From Aquamicrobium zhengzhouense (lineage in GTDB: Bacteria; Pseudomonadota; Alphaproteobacteria; Rhizobiales; Rhizobiaceae), in assembly GCF_016124105.1 (NCBI RefSeq), contig NZ_JADGMQ010000001.1:550707-614706 (forward strand): a stretch of DNA of 64,000 nt, in the 5' to 3' direction. Positions 18,739 through 26,362 of the stretch are shown here, piece after piece. Both the position numbers and the translations under genes were made by a program. The notes beneath the pieces are model-generated. The model saw only the letters and a list, made by a program, of their open reading frames with translations. It was not told where the DNA came from and made no database searches. How positions within the stretch are numbered: the first letter of the stretch is position 1; each line of letters starts with the position of its first letter.

Positions 18739-19440
18739 TCATGCGACGGCGCGAACCGTTCTTACTCCGTGTCCGGCTTCGGCAACGACTGCCGCGTCCG
18801 CCAGTCCCAAAAACAGACCATGCTCAACCACACCCGGTATTGCGTGCAGTGCATCGGACAGCGCTCTTGTGTCGGGAATGCGGCCAAAAGATGCGTCAAT
18901 GATCAGATGCCCACCGTCTGTAACAAACGGTTTCCCGTTCGTCATCCGGATTTCGAGCGGGCCCTCGAGGCCTAGATCTGCGGCGACCTTTGCAATCGCG
19001 ATCTTCGTCGCACCAAGTCCGAATTCGTTCACCTCGATCGGCAGCGGAAACTTTCCGAGAGTATCGACCAGTTTTGACGCGTCTGCGATGACGAGCATCT
19101 TCTCTGATGCAGCTGCAACGATCTTCTCGCGCAGCAGCGCGCCACCGCCGCCCTTGATCAGGCCGAGCTGCGGATCGATCTCGTCGGCGCCGTCGATCGT
19201 CAGATCAAGCTCCGGGGTTTCCTCCAGCGTCGAGAGCGGCACTCCGAGCTCGGTGCAGAGCGCCGCCGTACGCTCAGACGTCGGGACGCCGATGATGCTC
19301 AACCCGTCGGCGACCTTGACCGCAAGGAGGCGTACGAATTCTTCAGCGGTAGAGCCTGTCCCGATGCCCAGGCGCATGCCATCTTCAACATGCTCCAAAG
19401 CAACCCGAGCGGCCTCGATCTTCAACTGCTTGGCGTCCAT
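18739..19440 (-). CDS. rpiA: Ribose-5-phosphate isomerase A
   Basis: A 233-residue RpiA, interconverting ribose 5-phosphate and ribulose 5-phosphate in the pentose phosphate pathway. Diagnostic motifs are GTGSTAEEF (about 27-35), the catalytic-site strand DGADEID (about 85-91) and [11 protein letters not shown] (about 99-109). The length is normal. Its stop overlaps an upstream ATG of the DUF2059 frame, and gor follows, so the three may be cotranscribed. It is divergent from gph, with about 150 bp between the starts. Confidence 0.95.
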   Translation of the reverse strand: MDAKQLKIEAARVALEHVEDGMRLGIGTGSTAEEFVRLLAVKVADGLSIIGVPTSERTAALCTELGVPLSTLEETPELDLTIDGADEIDPQLGLIKGGGGALLREKIVAAASEKMLVIADASKLVDTLGKFPLPIEVNEFGLGATKIAIAKVAADLGLEGPLEIRMTNGKPFVTDGGHLIIDASFGRIPDTRALSDALHAIPGVVEHGLFLGLADAAVVAEAGHGVRTVRAVA

Positions 19441-19587
19441 TGGTAGGTCCCGTCAACGTCAACTTTGGCCCGGTCCTATCAGCTTTGTCGCGTCGGGCAA
19501 GTACAAACGCTGGGCTGGCTTCAGACTTGCTCCCCCGATGCCACCGGGCTATCGCAGATTTCCCGGCAACCCAAGGGGATCATTTTC

Positions 19588-20271
19588 ATGACCAAACCCA
19601 TCGTCGTCTTCGATCTTGACGGCACTCTCGTAGATACCGCACCAGACCTCCTGGACAGCCTCAATCATTGCCTTGAATTGTCCGGGCTGAAGAAGGCTGA
19701 GCCCGAGGAACTGCGCCGGTTTGTGGGGATGGGCGGACGCGTAATGATCGAGCGCGCATTCGCATCGCAAAACGCAACGCTGCTGGAGGAGCAGCTTGAC
19801 GAATTGCAGGCAGCGTTTCTGAAGCACTATGGCGGCAACATGCCTGGGAAATCGGCGCCCTACCCCGGTGTACTGGACGCCATCGCCCGGTTCGAAGCCG
19901 CCGGATACATCTGCGCTGTCTGCACGAACAAATATGAAGCGCTCGCCAAGACACTGATCGAACGACTTGAGCTGACCAGCTTGTTCAAAGTCATCTGCGG
20001 TGCTGAGACCTTCCCCTTCCGCAAGCCTGATCCGCGCCACCTTACTGAAACAATAGCACTGGCTGGTGGTGACCCTACCCGGGCATTGATGGTTGGCGAT
20101 TCTCGCACCGACATTGACACCGCAAAGGCAGCCGGGATCCCGGTCGTTGCAGTCGATTTCGGCTACACCGACCGGCATGTCAGCGAGTTCGAGCCGTCGC
20201 GAGTAATTTCTCACTTCGATGAACTCACAGTCGAATTGGCCGAGTCGCTGATCGCACAGACAGTTGGCTGA
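19588..20271 (+). CDS. gph: Phosphoglycolate phosphatase (HAD family)
   Basis: A 227-residue HAD hydrolase. The nucleophile motif is DLDGTLVDT (8-16), motif II is CTNK near 112, the conserved Lys is in PFRKPDP and motif IV is MVGDSRTDIDTAK (about 167-179). This fits Gph, which removes 2-phosphoglycolate formed during DNA repair or photorespiration. Placement opposite rpiA is typical for rhizobia. ATG 19588 was chosen for AAGGGG about 10 nt upstream and because upstream codons read as non-coding. Confidence 0.92.
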   Translation: MTKPIVVFDLDGTLVDTAPDLLDSLNHCLELSGLKKAEPEELRRFVGMGGRVMIERAFASQNATLLEEQLDELQAAFLKHYGGNMPGKSAPYPGVLDAIARFEAAGYICAVCTNKYEALAKTLIERLELTSLFKVICGAETFPFRKPDPRHLTETIALAGGDPTRALMVGDSRTDIDTAKAAGIPVVAVDFGYTDRHVSEFEPSRVISHFDELTVELAESLIAQTVG

Positions 20272-20288
20272 TCCGGCATTCAGCAACT

Positions 20289-20317
20289 TGCATACGCCCG
20301 AAATAGCATCGTATGCA
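20289..20317. promoter_or_regulatory. Candidate regulator site upstream of matB (TGCATACG inverted pair)
   Basis: TGCATACG at 20289-20296 and CGTATGCA at 20310-20317 form a perfect inverted pair, 21 bp centre to centre, in the 95-bp gap before the malonyl-CoA synthase gene. The same GTGCATAC core recurs upstream of the UGSC gene at 21918, and a relative (ATGTATACAA) lies upstream of tctC. Assignment to the nearby GntR protein is inferred. Confidence 0.5.
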
Positions 20318-20366
20318 CCATGACATTGGATGAAGGCGCAGCAATGCGCCGGGGGGAGCATCTGAA

Positions 20367-21881
20367 TTGAACCGCAATCTTTACGACGCACTTCTGGGGC
20401 AGTGCCACCAGGATTCCACTCTCATCAAGGAGAATGGCGGCAGCGCAATCACCTACGGCGAGTTCATTGCTGAGATTTCGCGGCTCGGCGGAGCACTGAT
20501 CGAAGCTGGACTTCAGCCAGGAGACCGCGTGGCAGTCCAGGTTGAGAAATCGGTCCGTGCTCTCGCACTGTATCTGGCAACGGTGAAGGCCGGCGGCATT
20601 TTCCTGCCATTAAATACCGCCTACACGCCTGCAGAGATCGAATATTTTCTCACGGACGCCGAGCCGGTAATATTCATTTGCGACCCGAGCAAGCAGGCCG
20701 CGCTTTCTCCGATCGCCGCTCAGGTCAATGCGAAGATACTGACACTGGACGGTAACGGCGATGGAAGCCTCACCGAGGCGTCTCTTAAGGCATCGCCGCT
20801 GGTCGAGGCCTCCAGCCGGGGTGGAAAAGACGTCGCCGCAATTCTTTACACGTCGGGTACCACCGGCCGATCCAAGGGCGCGATGCTGAGCCATAACAAT
20901 CTGCTGTCGAACGCTCTTACCTTGGTCGACTACTGGCGTTTTTCATCGCCCGATACACTGATCCATGCGCTGCCGATATTCCACACCCATGGGCTGTTCG
21001 TTGCAACCAACGTGGTTCTCGCCTCGGGCGCATCGATGATCTTCCAGCAGAGATTCGACCCGGCGCAGATTCTGCAGTCGATGCCGGATGCGACTGTTCT
21101 GATGGGGGTACCGACGTTCTATACCAGGCTCCTGCAGAGTGATGGGCTGACCCGCGAAGCCACGCAGCACATGAGACTTTTTGTATCCGGTTCGGCACCG
21201 CTACTCGCAGAAACGCACCGCGAGTGGGAAGAGCGGACAGGACATGCGATCCTCGAACGCTATGGCATGACCGAAACCAACATGAACACGTCCAACCCAT
21301 ATCACGGACGTCGTATCGCAGGAACGGTGGGATACCCCCTGCCCGGCGTGGAGATACGGGTGACAAATCCCGAGACAGGCGCCCTTCTTGCGAGCGGCGA
21401 AATCGGGATGATCGAGGTTCGTGGGCCGAACGTCTTCCAAGGCTATTGGCGCATGCCGGAGAAGACTGCTGCAGAACTTCGCACCGATGGCTTCTTCATA
21501 ACCGGTGACCTCGGCAGAGTAGACCAGGACGGATATGTCCACATTGTCGGTCGCGGCAAGGACCTGATCATCACCGGGGGCTACAATGTCTATCCCAAGG
21601 AACTCGAGTCCGAAATTGATGCCCTGGACGGTGTCCATGAAAGCGCAGCAGTCGGCGTGCCGCATCCCGATTTTGGCGAAGGAATTGTGGCGGTAGTTGT
21701 TCGCGAGCCAGGCGCAAGCATCGCCGAAAGCGACATCCTTGAGGCTTTGACCCAGCGGCTCGCAAGCTACAAGCGCCCGAAGAAGCTGATCTTCCTCGAA
21801 GAGCTTCCACGCAACACGATGGGCAAGGTTCAGAAGAACGTCCTCAGGGAGCAATATAAGGACTCATTTCGGATCGAGTGA
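20367..21881 (+). CDS. matB: Malonyl-CoA synthase (acyl-CoA synthetase family)
   Basis: A 504-residue adenylate-forming enzyme. The P-loop-like motif LYTSGTTGRSKGA lies at about 162-174, the adenylate motif YGMTETNMNT at about 300, the hinge GRGKDLIITGGYNVYPKE at about 393-410 and the catalytic Lys in NTMGKVQKN near the end. The GMTETNMN motif followed by NPYHGRRIAGTVG is characteristic of MatB, which activates malonate to malonyl-CoA. The start is a TTG at 20367 with GGGGGAG about 9 nt upstream. Rhizobial matB usually sits with matA and matC; here those are absent, and an AEC carrier and GntR gene lie downstream. Confidence 0.9.
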   Translation: MNRNLYDALLGQCHQDSTLIKENGGSAITYGEFIAEISRLGGALIEAGLQPGDRVAVQVEKSVRALALYLATVKAGGIFLPLNTAYTPAEIEYFLTDAEPVIFICDPSKQAALSPIAAQVNAKILTLDGNGDGSLTEASLKASPLVEASSRGGKDVAAILYTSGTTGRSKGAMLSHNNLLSNALTLVDYWRFSSPDTLIHALPIFHTHGLFVATNVVLASGASMIFQQRFDPAQILQSMPDATVLMGVPTFYTRLLQSDGLTREATQHMRLFVSGSAPLLAETHREWEERTGHAILERYGMTETNMNTSNPYHGRRIAGTVGYPLPGVEIRVTNPETGALLASGEIGMIEVRGPNVFQGYWRMPEKTAAELRTDGFFITGDLGRVDQDGYVHIVGRGKDLIITGGYNVYPKELESEIDALDGVHESAAVGVPHPDFGEGIVAVVVREPGASIAESDILEALTQRLASYKRPKKLIFLEELPRNTMGKVQKNVLREQYKDSFRIE

Positions 21882-21917
21882 GGCCCATTATGAATGCGGC
21901 ATGAGCTGCCACCCATC

Positions 21918-21927
21918 GTGCATACTA
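21918..21927 (+). promoter_or_regulatory. Candidate regulator half-site upstream of UGSC gene
   Basis: GTGCATACTA at 21918-21927 shares its GTGCATAC core with the site before matB. It lies 53 bp before the ATG at 21980, inside the roughly 100-bp gap after matB, suggesting the UGSC gene may also have its own regulated promoter. Confidence 0.35.
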
Positions 21928-21979
21928 AACGCACATGTTTGCATGCGAAGCGGCCATGCCGCCTTGGGAGGAGAGGTTC

Positions 21980-23647
21980 ATGCTGCATCAGACTACGCCG
22001 GATCAGACCGGCCCGGCAGTCAAGGTTCACAACCCGGTTGGCTACCCACCCAAGGTAAGCCGGAAAAGCCCTGCCGCCCGCAGCGGACCCCTTGATGGCA
22101 AGGTAGTTTACCTGGTCGACAGCCGGTTTGACGATTCGGTCGAGCTATTGAAGGAAGTCGAGGCTTGGTTTGGGCGCAATATGCCCTCGGTAGAGGTGCG
22201 TCTCCGGCAAATGGCAAGCACCTATGCCAAGGACGATCCTCAGCTATGGGAAGAGATAAAGGCTGAAGGGCACGCGGCAATCATCGGCGTCGGCCATTGC
22301 TCCACATGTGCGCCAGCCGTAACCACCCATGCGATCACGCTGGAAACGAAATACGGCGTTCCCACCGCAGCGATCCACACCGAAAAGTTCGACAAGGTTG
22401 TCAGGTCCGTCGCAAAGATGGGCGGCCTGCCTCAGCAACCTCTGATCTTTGTGCCCCAACCCGTCATGGGCAAGACGCCTGAAGAGCTGCGCCAATACGT
22501 CGAGGGTAACGATCCGATCTCAGGCCAACCGGTGATGCAACAGATCATCACTGCGCTCACGCAGGGCTTATCTGTGCCGGCGGAGGAAACGCAGTTTGAT
22601 CGCAGCACCCCGCGTTTCGTTGAACCTGATACGGAGGACGCGCTCCACACTTACTTCCTGCGGCAGAATTGGACAGACAAGCTGCCGATCGTGCTGCCAA
22701 CGGAAAAGCGCGTCCAGGAGATGCTGGCCGCGACAAGCCGCAAGCCCGATGAAGTCGTGGGGCATATGCAGCCAACGACCAATCGCGGCCTTTGGGAATA
22801 CACGGTCGAGAAGGTGGCGGTAAACGCGGTGATGGCCGGCGCGTCGCCGGATTACTTCCCAGTGATCCTGGCGATTGCCCATGCGCAAATTTCCGCCCGC
22901 GGGTCGACATCCAGCTCCGCCTCAGCGATGGCGGTGGTGAACGGGCCCATTCGGCACGAAATCGACATGAACTGCGGCGTTGGAGCGCTGGGGCCCTACA
23001 ACCATGCAAACGCAACGATCGGTCGTGCGTTTGGTCTTCTGTCGCAAAATCTGCAGGGTGGCTCAGTTCCTGGCGAAACCTTCATGGGTTCTCTGGGGAA
23101 TGGCTACACCTACAACAATCTAACTTTCGCCGAAAATGAGGAGCGAAGCCCGTGGGAGCCGCTGCATGTCCAAAAGGGCTTTGATGCAGGGGCCAGCACG
23201 GTAAGCCTCTTCCACGGATGTCGCTCGACCACGTTCAGCCTCGGGCTGCGCAAGGAACATTGGCAAGAGCATGTGCGCGACATGCTGCTTGGAACCGATG
23301 CGATCACGGCGCCGGTTCTCGTTCTCGATCCCATCTGTGCCCGTCAGTTCGTGGACCGGGGCGGCTTCGTGAAAAAGCAGGAGCTGCTTCATTTCATCCA
23401 TGAGATCGCGCAGATGCCCGCAGGTCGCTACTGGAATCTCCAGCTTGTCCAAAACTACATCTACCCACGAGCGACATTTGGCGAAGAGCCGCTGGCGACC
23501 AAGCTCAAGGCTGCACCCGACGAGATGATCCACATCTTCCAGGAGAAGGACATCAACGTGGTCGTCGTGGGCGGCGAATCAAACGGCTATTGGCAGATCT
23601 ACGGCGCGCATTATCGAACGACCGTATCTGTCGACGAGTGGCGCTGA
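21980..23647 (+). CDS. UGSC family protein, cysteine form (CSTC), with long C-terminal domain
   Basis: A 555-residue protein. Residues about 40-195 match the UGSC domain, originally described as a selenoprotein family with a Sec-x-x-Cys motif. Here the motif reads GVGHCSTCAP with Cys107 (TGC) and Cys110, so no selenocysteine is needed. The following text (GVPTAAIHTEKF, FVPQPVMG) fits the family. Residues about 220-555 form a second conserved region with notable Cys/His segments (MNCGVG, LFHGCRS, DPICARQF). ATG 21980 has GGGAGGAG about 8 nt upstream. The thioredoxin-reductase-like gene starts 2 bp after its stop, implying a redox pair. Biochemical role is unknown. Confidence 0.8.
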   Translation: MLHQTTPDQTGPAVKVHNPVGYPPKVSRKSPAARSGPLDGKVVYLVDSRFDDSVELLKEVEAWFGRNMPSVEVRLRQMASTYAKDDPQLWEEIKAEGHAAIIGVGHCSTCAPAVTTHAITLETKYGVPTAAIHTEKFDKVVRSVAKMGGLPQQPLIFVPQPVMGKTPEELRQYVEGNDPISGQPVMQQIITALTQGLSVPAEETQFDRSTPRFVEPDTEDALHTYFLRQNWTDKLPIVLPTEKRVQEMLAATSRKPDEVVGHMQPTTNRGLWEYTVEKVAVNAVMAGASPDYFPVILAIAHAQISARGSTSSSASAMAVVNGPIRHEIDMNCGVGALGPYNHANATIGRAFGLLSQNLQGGSVPGETFMGSLGNGYTYNNLTFAENEERSPWEPLHVQKGFDAGASTVSLFHGCRSTTFSLGLRKEHWQEHVRDMLLGTDAITAPVLVLDPICARQFVDRGGFVKKQELLHFIHEIAQMPAGRYWNLQLVQNYIYPRATFGEEPLATKLKAAPDEMIHIFQEKDINVVVVGGESNGYWQIYGAHYRTTVSVDEWR

Positions 23648-23649
23648 AC

Positions 23650-24591
23650 ATGGATCACGACGTCGTCATCATCGGGGCCGGAATTGCCGGCCTCAACGCC
23701 GCTGTTACTGCAGCCAGATATGGACTGGATACGCTGGTCATCGACAAGCTTGGCGCAGGCGGCCAGGTTATCAATGTCGACCGCATCGAGAATTTCCCCG
23801 GCCCTGCGGAAGGGATGTCCGGCTTCGAACTGGGCCCAGCCCTGCAGATGCAGGCGGACGAGGCTGGGGCAGAATTTGCCCTCGACAGCGTTGAGAAGCT
23901 GGAAAAAATCGAGGGTGGCTTTCGCATAATTGGGAGCGAACTGAACCTCACTGCAAGTGCGGTCATCATAGCCGCCGGTTCGTCCCGCCGAAAACTTGGG
24001 GTTCCTGGCGAGGCTGAATTTGAAGGCCGGGGTGTTTCCCATTGCGCGTCCTGTGATGGTCCCCTGCTCCGCGGCAAAAGCGTCTGTGTCGTAGGTGGCG
24101 GTGACTCGGCTCTGGATGAAGCATTGGCGCTCTCTGCTCATGCCGAGCAGGTCCGCATTGTCCATCGTGGCGAACGTCCGACTGCACGACACTCGCTCGT
24201 TGAATCCTGCAGGGCCACTGCAAACATCGAGTTCATACCGGCGCGCACAGTCGAGCGGATAAACGGTGATGATGGTGGCGTGACGTCTGTCACACTGCTT
24301 GATCGCAATGCAGACACTGGGTCGGAACTGCCCTGCCATGCAGTGTTCGTCTATGTGGGGCTTGAACCCAATGTCGACTTCCTTCCGGACGGAATAGAAT
24401 TGGCTCCCGATGGGCGAATTTCGGTGGACCTGACGATGGAAAGTTCGCTGTCGGGCGTATTTGCAGCCGGAGACGTTCGCAGCCAATCCGTCGCGCATCT
24501 CGCCGCATCCGCCGGCGATGGGGTCACCGCGGCGATCTATGCGGCGAGGTACCTCAAGACGATCAAGGTGTCCCCTTCCGCAAGTAGCTAG
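23650..24591 (+). CDS. Thioredoxin-reductase-like FAD-dependent oxidoreductase
   Basis: A 313-residue class II pyridine nucleotide-disulfide oxidoreductase. It has an N-terminal FAD motif GAGIAG (9-14), the redox pair CASC (132-135, CATC in standard TrxB), the NADPH motif GGGDSA (149-154) and the late FAD contact GVFAAGDVR. Because the catalytic pair is intact it should reduce a dithiol protein with NAD(P)H. Its gene is 2 bp from the UGSC gene, whose CSTC motif is the obvious candidate partner. The usual TrxB role for thioredoxin cannot be excluded, but the operon context argues for a dedicated enzyme. Confidence 0.88.
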   Translation: MDHDVVIIGAGIAGLNAAVTAARYGLDTLVIDKLGAGGQVINVDRIENFPGPAEGMSGFELGPALQMQADEAGAEFALDSVEKLEKIEGGFRIIGSELNLTASAVIIAAGSSRRKLGVPGEAEFEGRGVSHCASCDGPLLRGKSVCVVGGGDSALDEALALSAHAEQVRIVHRGERPTARHSLVESCRATANIEFIPARTVERINGDDGGVTSVTLLDRNADTGSELPCHAVFVYVGLEPNVDFLPDGIELAPDGRISVDLTMESSLSGVFAAGDVRSQSVAHLAASAGDGVTAAIYAARYLKTIKVSPSASS

Positions 24592-24606
24592 ACTGGAAAC
24601 CAAGAC

Positions 24607-25296
24607 ATGAATGTCGGCGTAAAGGCACCCAAGCCGAGCAAAACCATCGTGCGCGATGCGATCGAGCAGGATATCGTCACCGGCTTCTACGTGCCTGGAG
24701 AACGCCTGGACGAAGCGACCCTGACGCAACGCCATCAAGTGTCGCGCACGCCCGTTCGGGAAGCCCTGATCCAGCTCAGCACCATGGGGCTGGTGAAGAT
24801 CGTCCCGAACCGGGGCGCGTATGTGAATCAACTGACCATCACCGAACTTGTCGAAATGTTCGAAGTGATGGGAGAGCTTGAAGCTATGTGCGCGCGTCTT
24901 GCCGCGCGCCGCATTCATTCTGAGCAGCTTGTTCGGCTCGGCGAAGCGCAGGAAGAGTGCCGTCGCGCCCAGAAGCAAGGCAACTCCGACGAATATTATT
25001 ACGCAAACGAGAAGTTCCACCAAACGATCTACGCGGCCAGTGGCAACGCATTCCTTGCCGAGCAGGCGAACGCGCTTCAACTTCGTCTGAAGCCTTACCG
25101 TCGCCTGCAGCTGCGGGTACCCGGGCGGATCGCGCGCTCCCTGTCTGAGCACGATGCGGTGCTGGATGCGATCCGCAGCCACGACCCTGCGCGTGCCCAT
25201 CAGGCAATGTGCAGGCACGTCGTGATACAGGGCGAATTCTTCAGCGACTTCCTCGCTGCGATTCGCCCCTTGGATCATCAGATTCCGGCTGGCTGA
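24607..25296 (+). CDS. GntR family transcriptional regulator (FCD subfamily)
   Basis: A 229-residue regulator. Residues about 10-78 are a GntR winged helix-turn-helix with the phrase VSRTPVREALIQL. Residues about 85-220 are an FCD ligand domain with conserved His and Asp positions (for example FHQTIYAASGN and EHDAVLDAI). FCD regulators usually sense carboxylates. It sits 15 bp after the flavoenzyme gene and before an AEC transporter, so it probably controls this locus, including matB and perhaps the convergent tctC unit. Candidate operators are listed at 20289, 21918 and 29717. Confidence 0.9.
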   Translation: MNVGVKAPKPSKTIVRDAIEQDIVTGFYVPGERLDEATLTQRHQVSRTPVREALIQLSTMGLVKIVPNRGAYVNQLTITELVEMFEVMGELEAMCARLAARRIHSEQLVRLGEAQEECRRAQKQGNSDEYYYANEKFHQTIYAASGNAFLAEQANALQLRLKPYRRLQLRVPGRIARSLSEHDAVLDAIRSHDPARAHQAMCRHVVIQGEFFSDFLAAIRPLDHQIPAG

Positions 25297-25373
25297 GACA
25301 GGTTAGAAGCCTCCCACTTTCTTCCCGCGACATCGGCGTCGATGATCGCGTCATTCGTTTAGAGATTCGCGAA

Positions 25374-26306
25374 ATGTATGAAATCGTCACGCTTATGCTG
25401 CCGATCCTGCTGCTGATCGGCCTTGGCTTGTTCGCCGTCAAATCCCGGATGATTAATCCCGGGCACATTGAGGGTATTGCCTCGTTCGTCCTGAATTTTG
25501 CCTTGCCCGCGGTGCTTCTGTCTGCGCTTGCAAAGCAGGACATCTCCAAATCGTTCAACCTCGGCTATGTGCTTGCATATGGCACGGGTTCGCTCGTGGC
25601 ATTCTTCGGGGTCCTCGCCGTACTGCGCTTTTGGCTGAAGCGGCCCATGGATCGTGCTAGCATGGGCGCGTTCGGCGCATCCATGTCGAACAGCGGCTTC
25701 ATCGCCTTCCCGGTCACGAGCATCGTCTTCGGCGAGATTGCCCTTCTGGCAATCCCCCTCTCGATGCTCATCGAGAACGTTCTAATCATGCCGCTGACCT
25801 TCATGCTCATTGAATGGGCCAACAGCGGAAAGGATTCCGCTCTTTCGGTGCTGCGCCAGACGGCTTCGCGGCTCGTACGCATGCCCTTGCTGCTGGCAAT
25901 CGCCTGCGGACTGACGATGGCGTTGCTGGAGCTGAGTTTCCCCGCTCCGATCGTCAAGTCGCTGGACATGCTGGCGGCTGCATCAGCGCCAGCAGCCCTC
26001 TTTGTCGTAGGAGGTGTGATCGCTACCTTGCGGCCAACCGACCTTCAGATCGACATCGTGCCCGTCGTGCTAGGAAAGATGTTGCTGCATCCAGTTGCGG
26101 TCTTCGCGGCCTTTCTCGTCATCCCCGGCGTACCCGCCCAGCTTGCTGCTGTTGGCGTCGTCATTTCGGCGGTGTCCATGGTGACGATTTATCCAATCTT
26201 GAGTCGCCGGGTCGGGATGGAAGGTAGCGCCGCAGCGTCCCTTGTCATTGCCACTGCACTCTGCCTGATCACGCTTCCCTTCGTCCTTGCGATGGTCGCA
26301 AGCTGA
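25374..26306 (+). CDS. AEC family transporter (malonate/auxin-efflux-carrier type)
   Basis: A 310-residue inner-membrane protein with about ten hydrophobic segments and the AEC fold, including the discontinuous-helix region near GFIAFPV. Members include the malonate carrier MdcF as well as exporters of other organic acids. Association with malonyl-CoA synthase and a carboxylate-type GntR regulator makes malonate or a related dicarboxylate a reasonable guess. ATG 25374 was chosen because the first helix (IVTLMLPILLLIGLGLF) starts there; the frame upstream overlaps the GntR gene. A strong terminator follows at 26329. Confidence 0.85.
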   Translation: MYEIVTLMLPILLLIGLGLFAVKSRMINPGHIEGIASFVLNFALPAVLLSALAKQDISKSFNLGYVLAYGTGSLVAFFGVLAVLRFWLKRPMDRASMGAFGASMSNSGFIAFPVTSIVFGEIALLAIPLSMLIENVLIMPLTFMLIEWANSGKDSALSVLRQTASRLVRMPLLLAIACGLTMALLELSFPAPIVKSLDMLAAASAPAALFVVGGVIATLRPTDLQIDIVPVVLGKMLLHPVAVFAAFLVIPGVPAQLAAVGVVISAVSMVTIYPILSRRVGMEGSAAASLVIATALCLITLPFVLAMVAS

Positions 26307-26328
26307 TAGCAAGAACAGACCCAGTAAG

Positions 26329-26359
26329 AAAAATGGGCGGTCGGACCGCCCATTTTTTT
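26329..26359. terminator. Bidirectional intrinsic terminator between AEC gene and tctAB
   Basis: ATGGGCGGTC (26333-26342) and GACCGCCCAT (26344-26353) are flanked by an A-run on the left and T7 on the right. It serves the AEC gene (plus) and the fused tctAB gene (minus), which converge here. Confidence 0.93.
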
Positions 26360-26362
26360 GGC

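Noticed and set aside
22298-22309. Selenocysteine insertion at the UGSC motif
   Set aside because: The codon is TGC (Cys), so no recoding is required; there is no in-frame TGA.
23611-25278. 555-codon open frame antisense to the TrxR-like and GntR genes
   Set aside because: It mirrors two well-supported genes, has no recognisable domain, and its composition follows the third-position pattern of the opposite strand.
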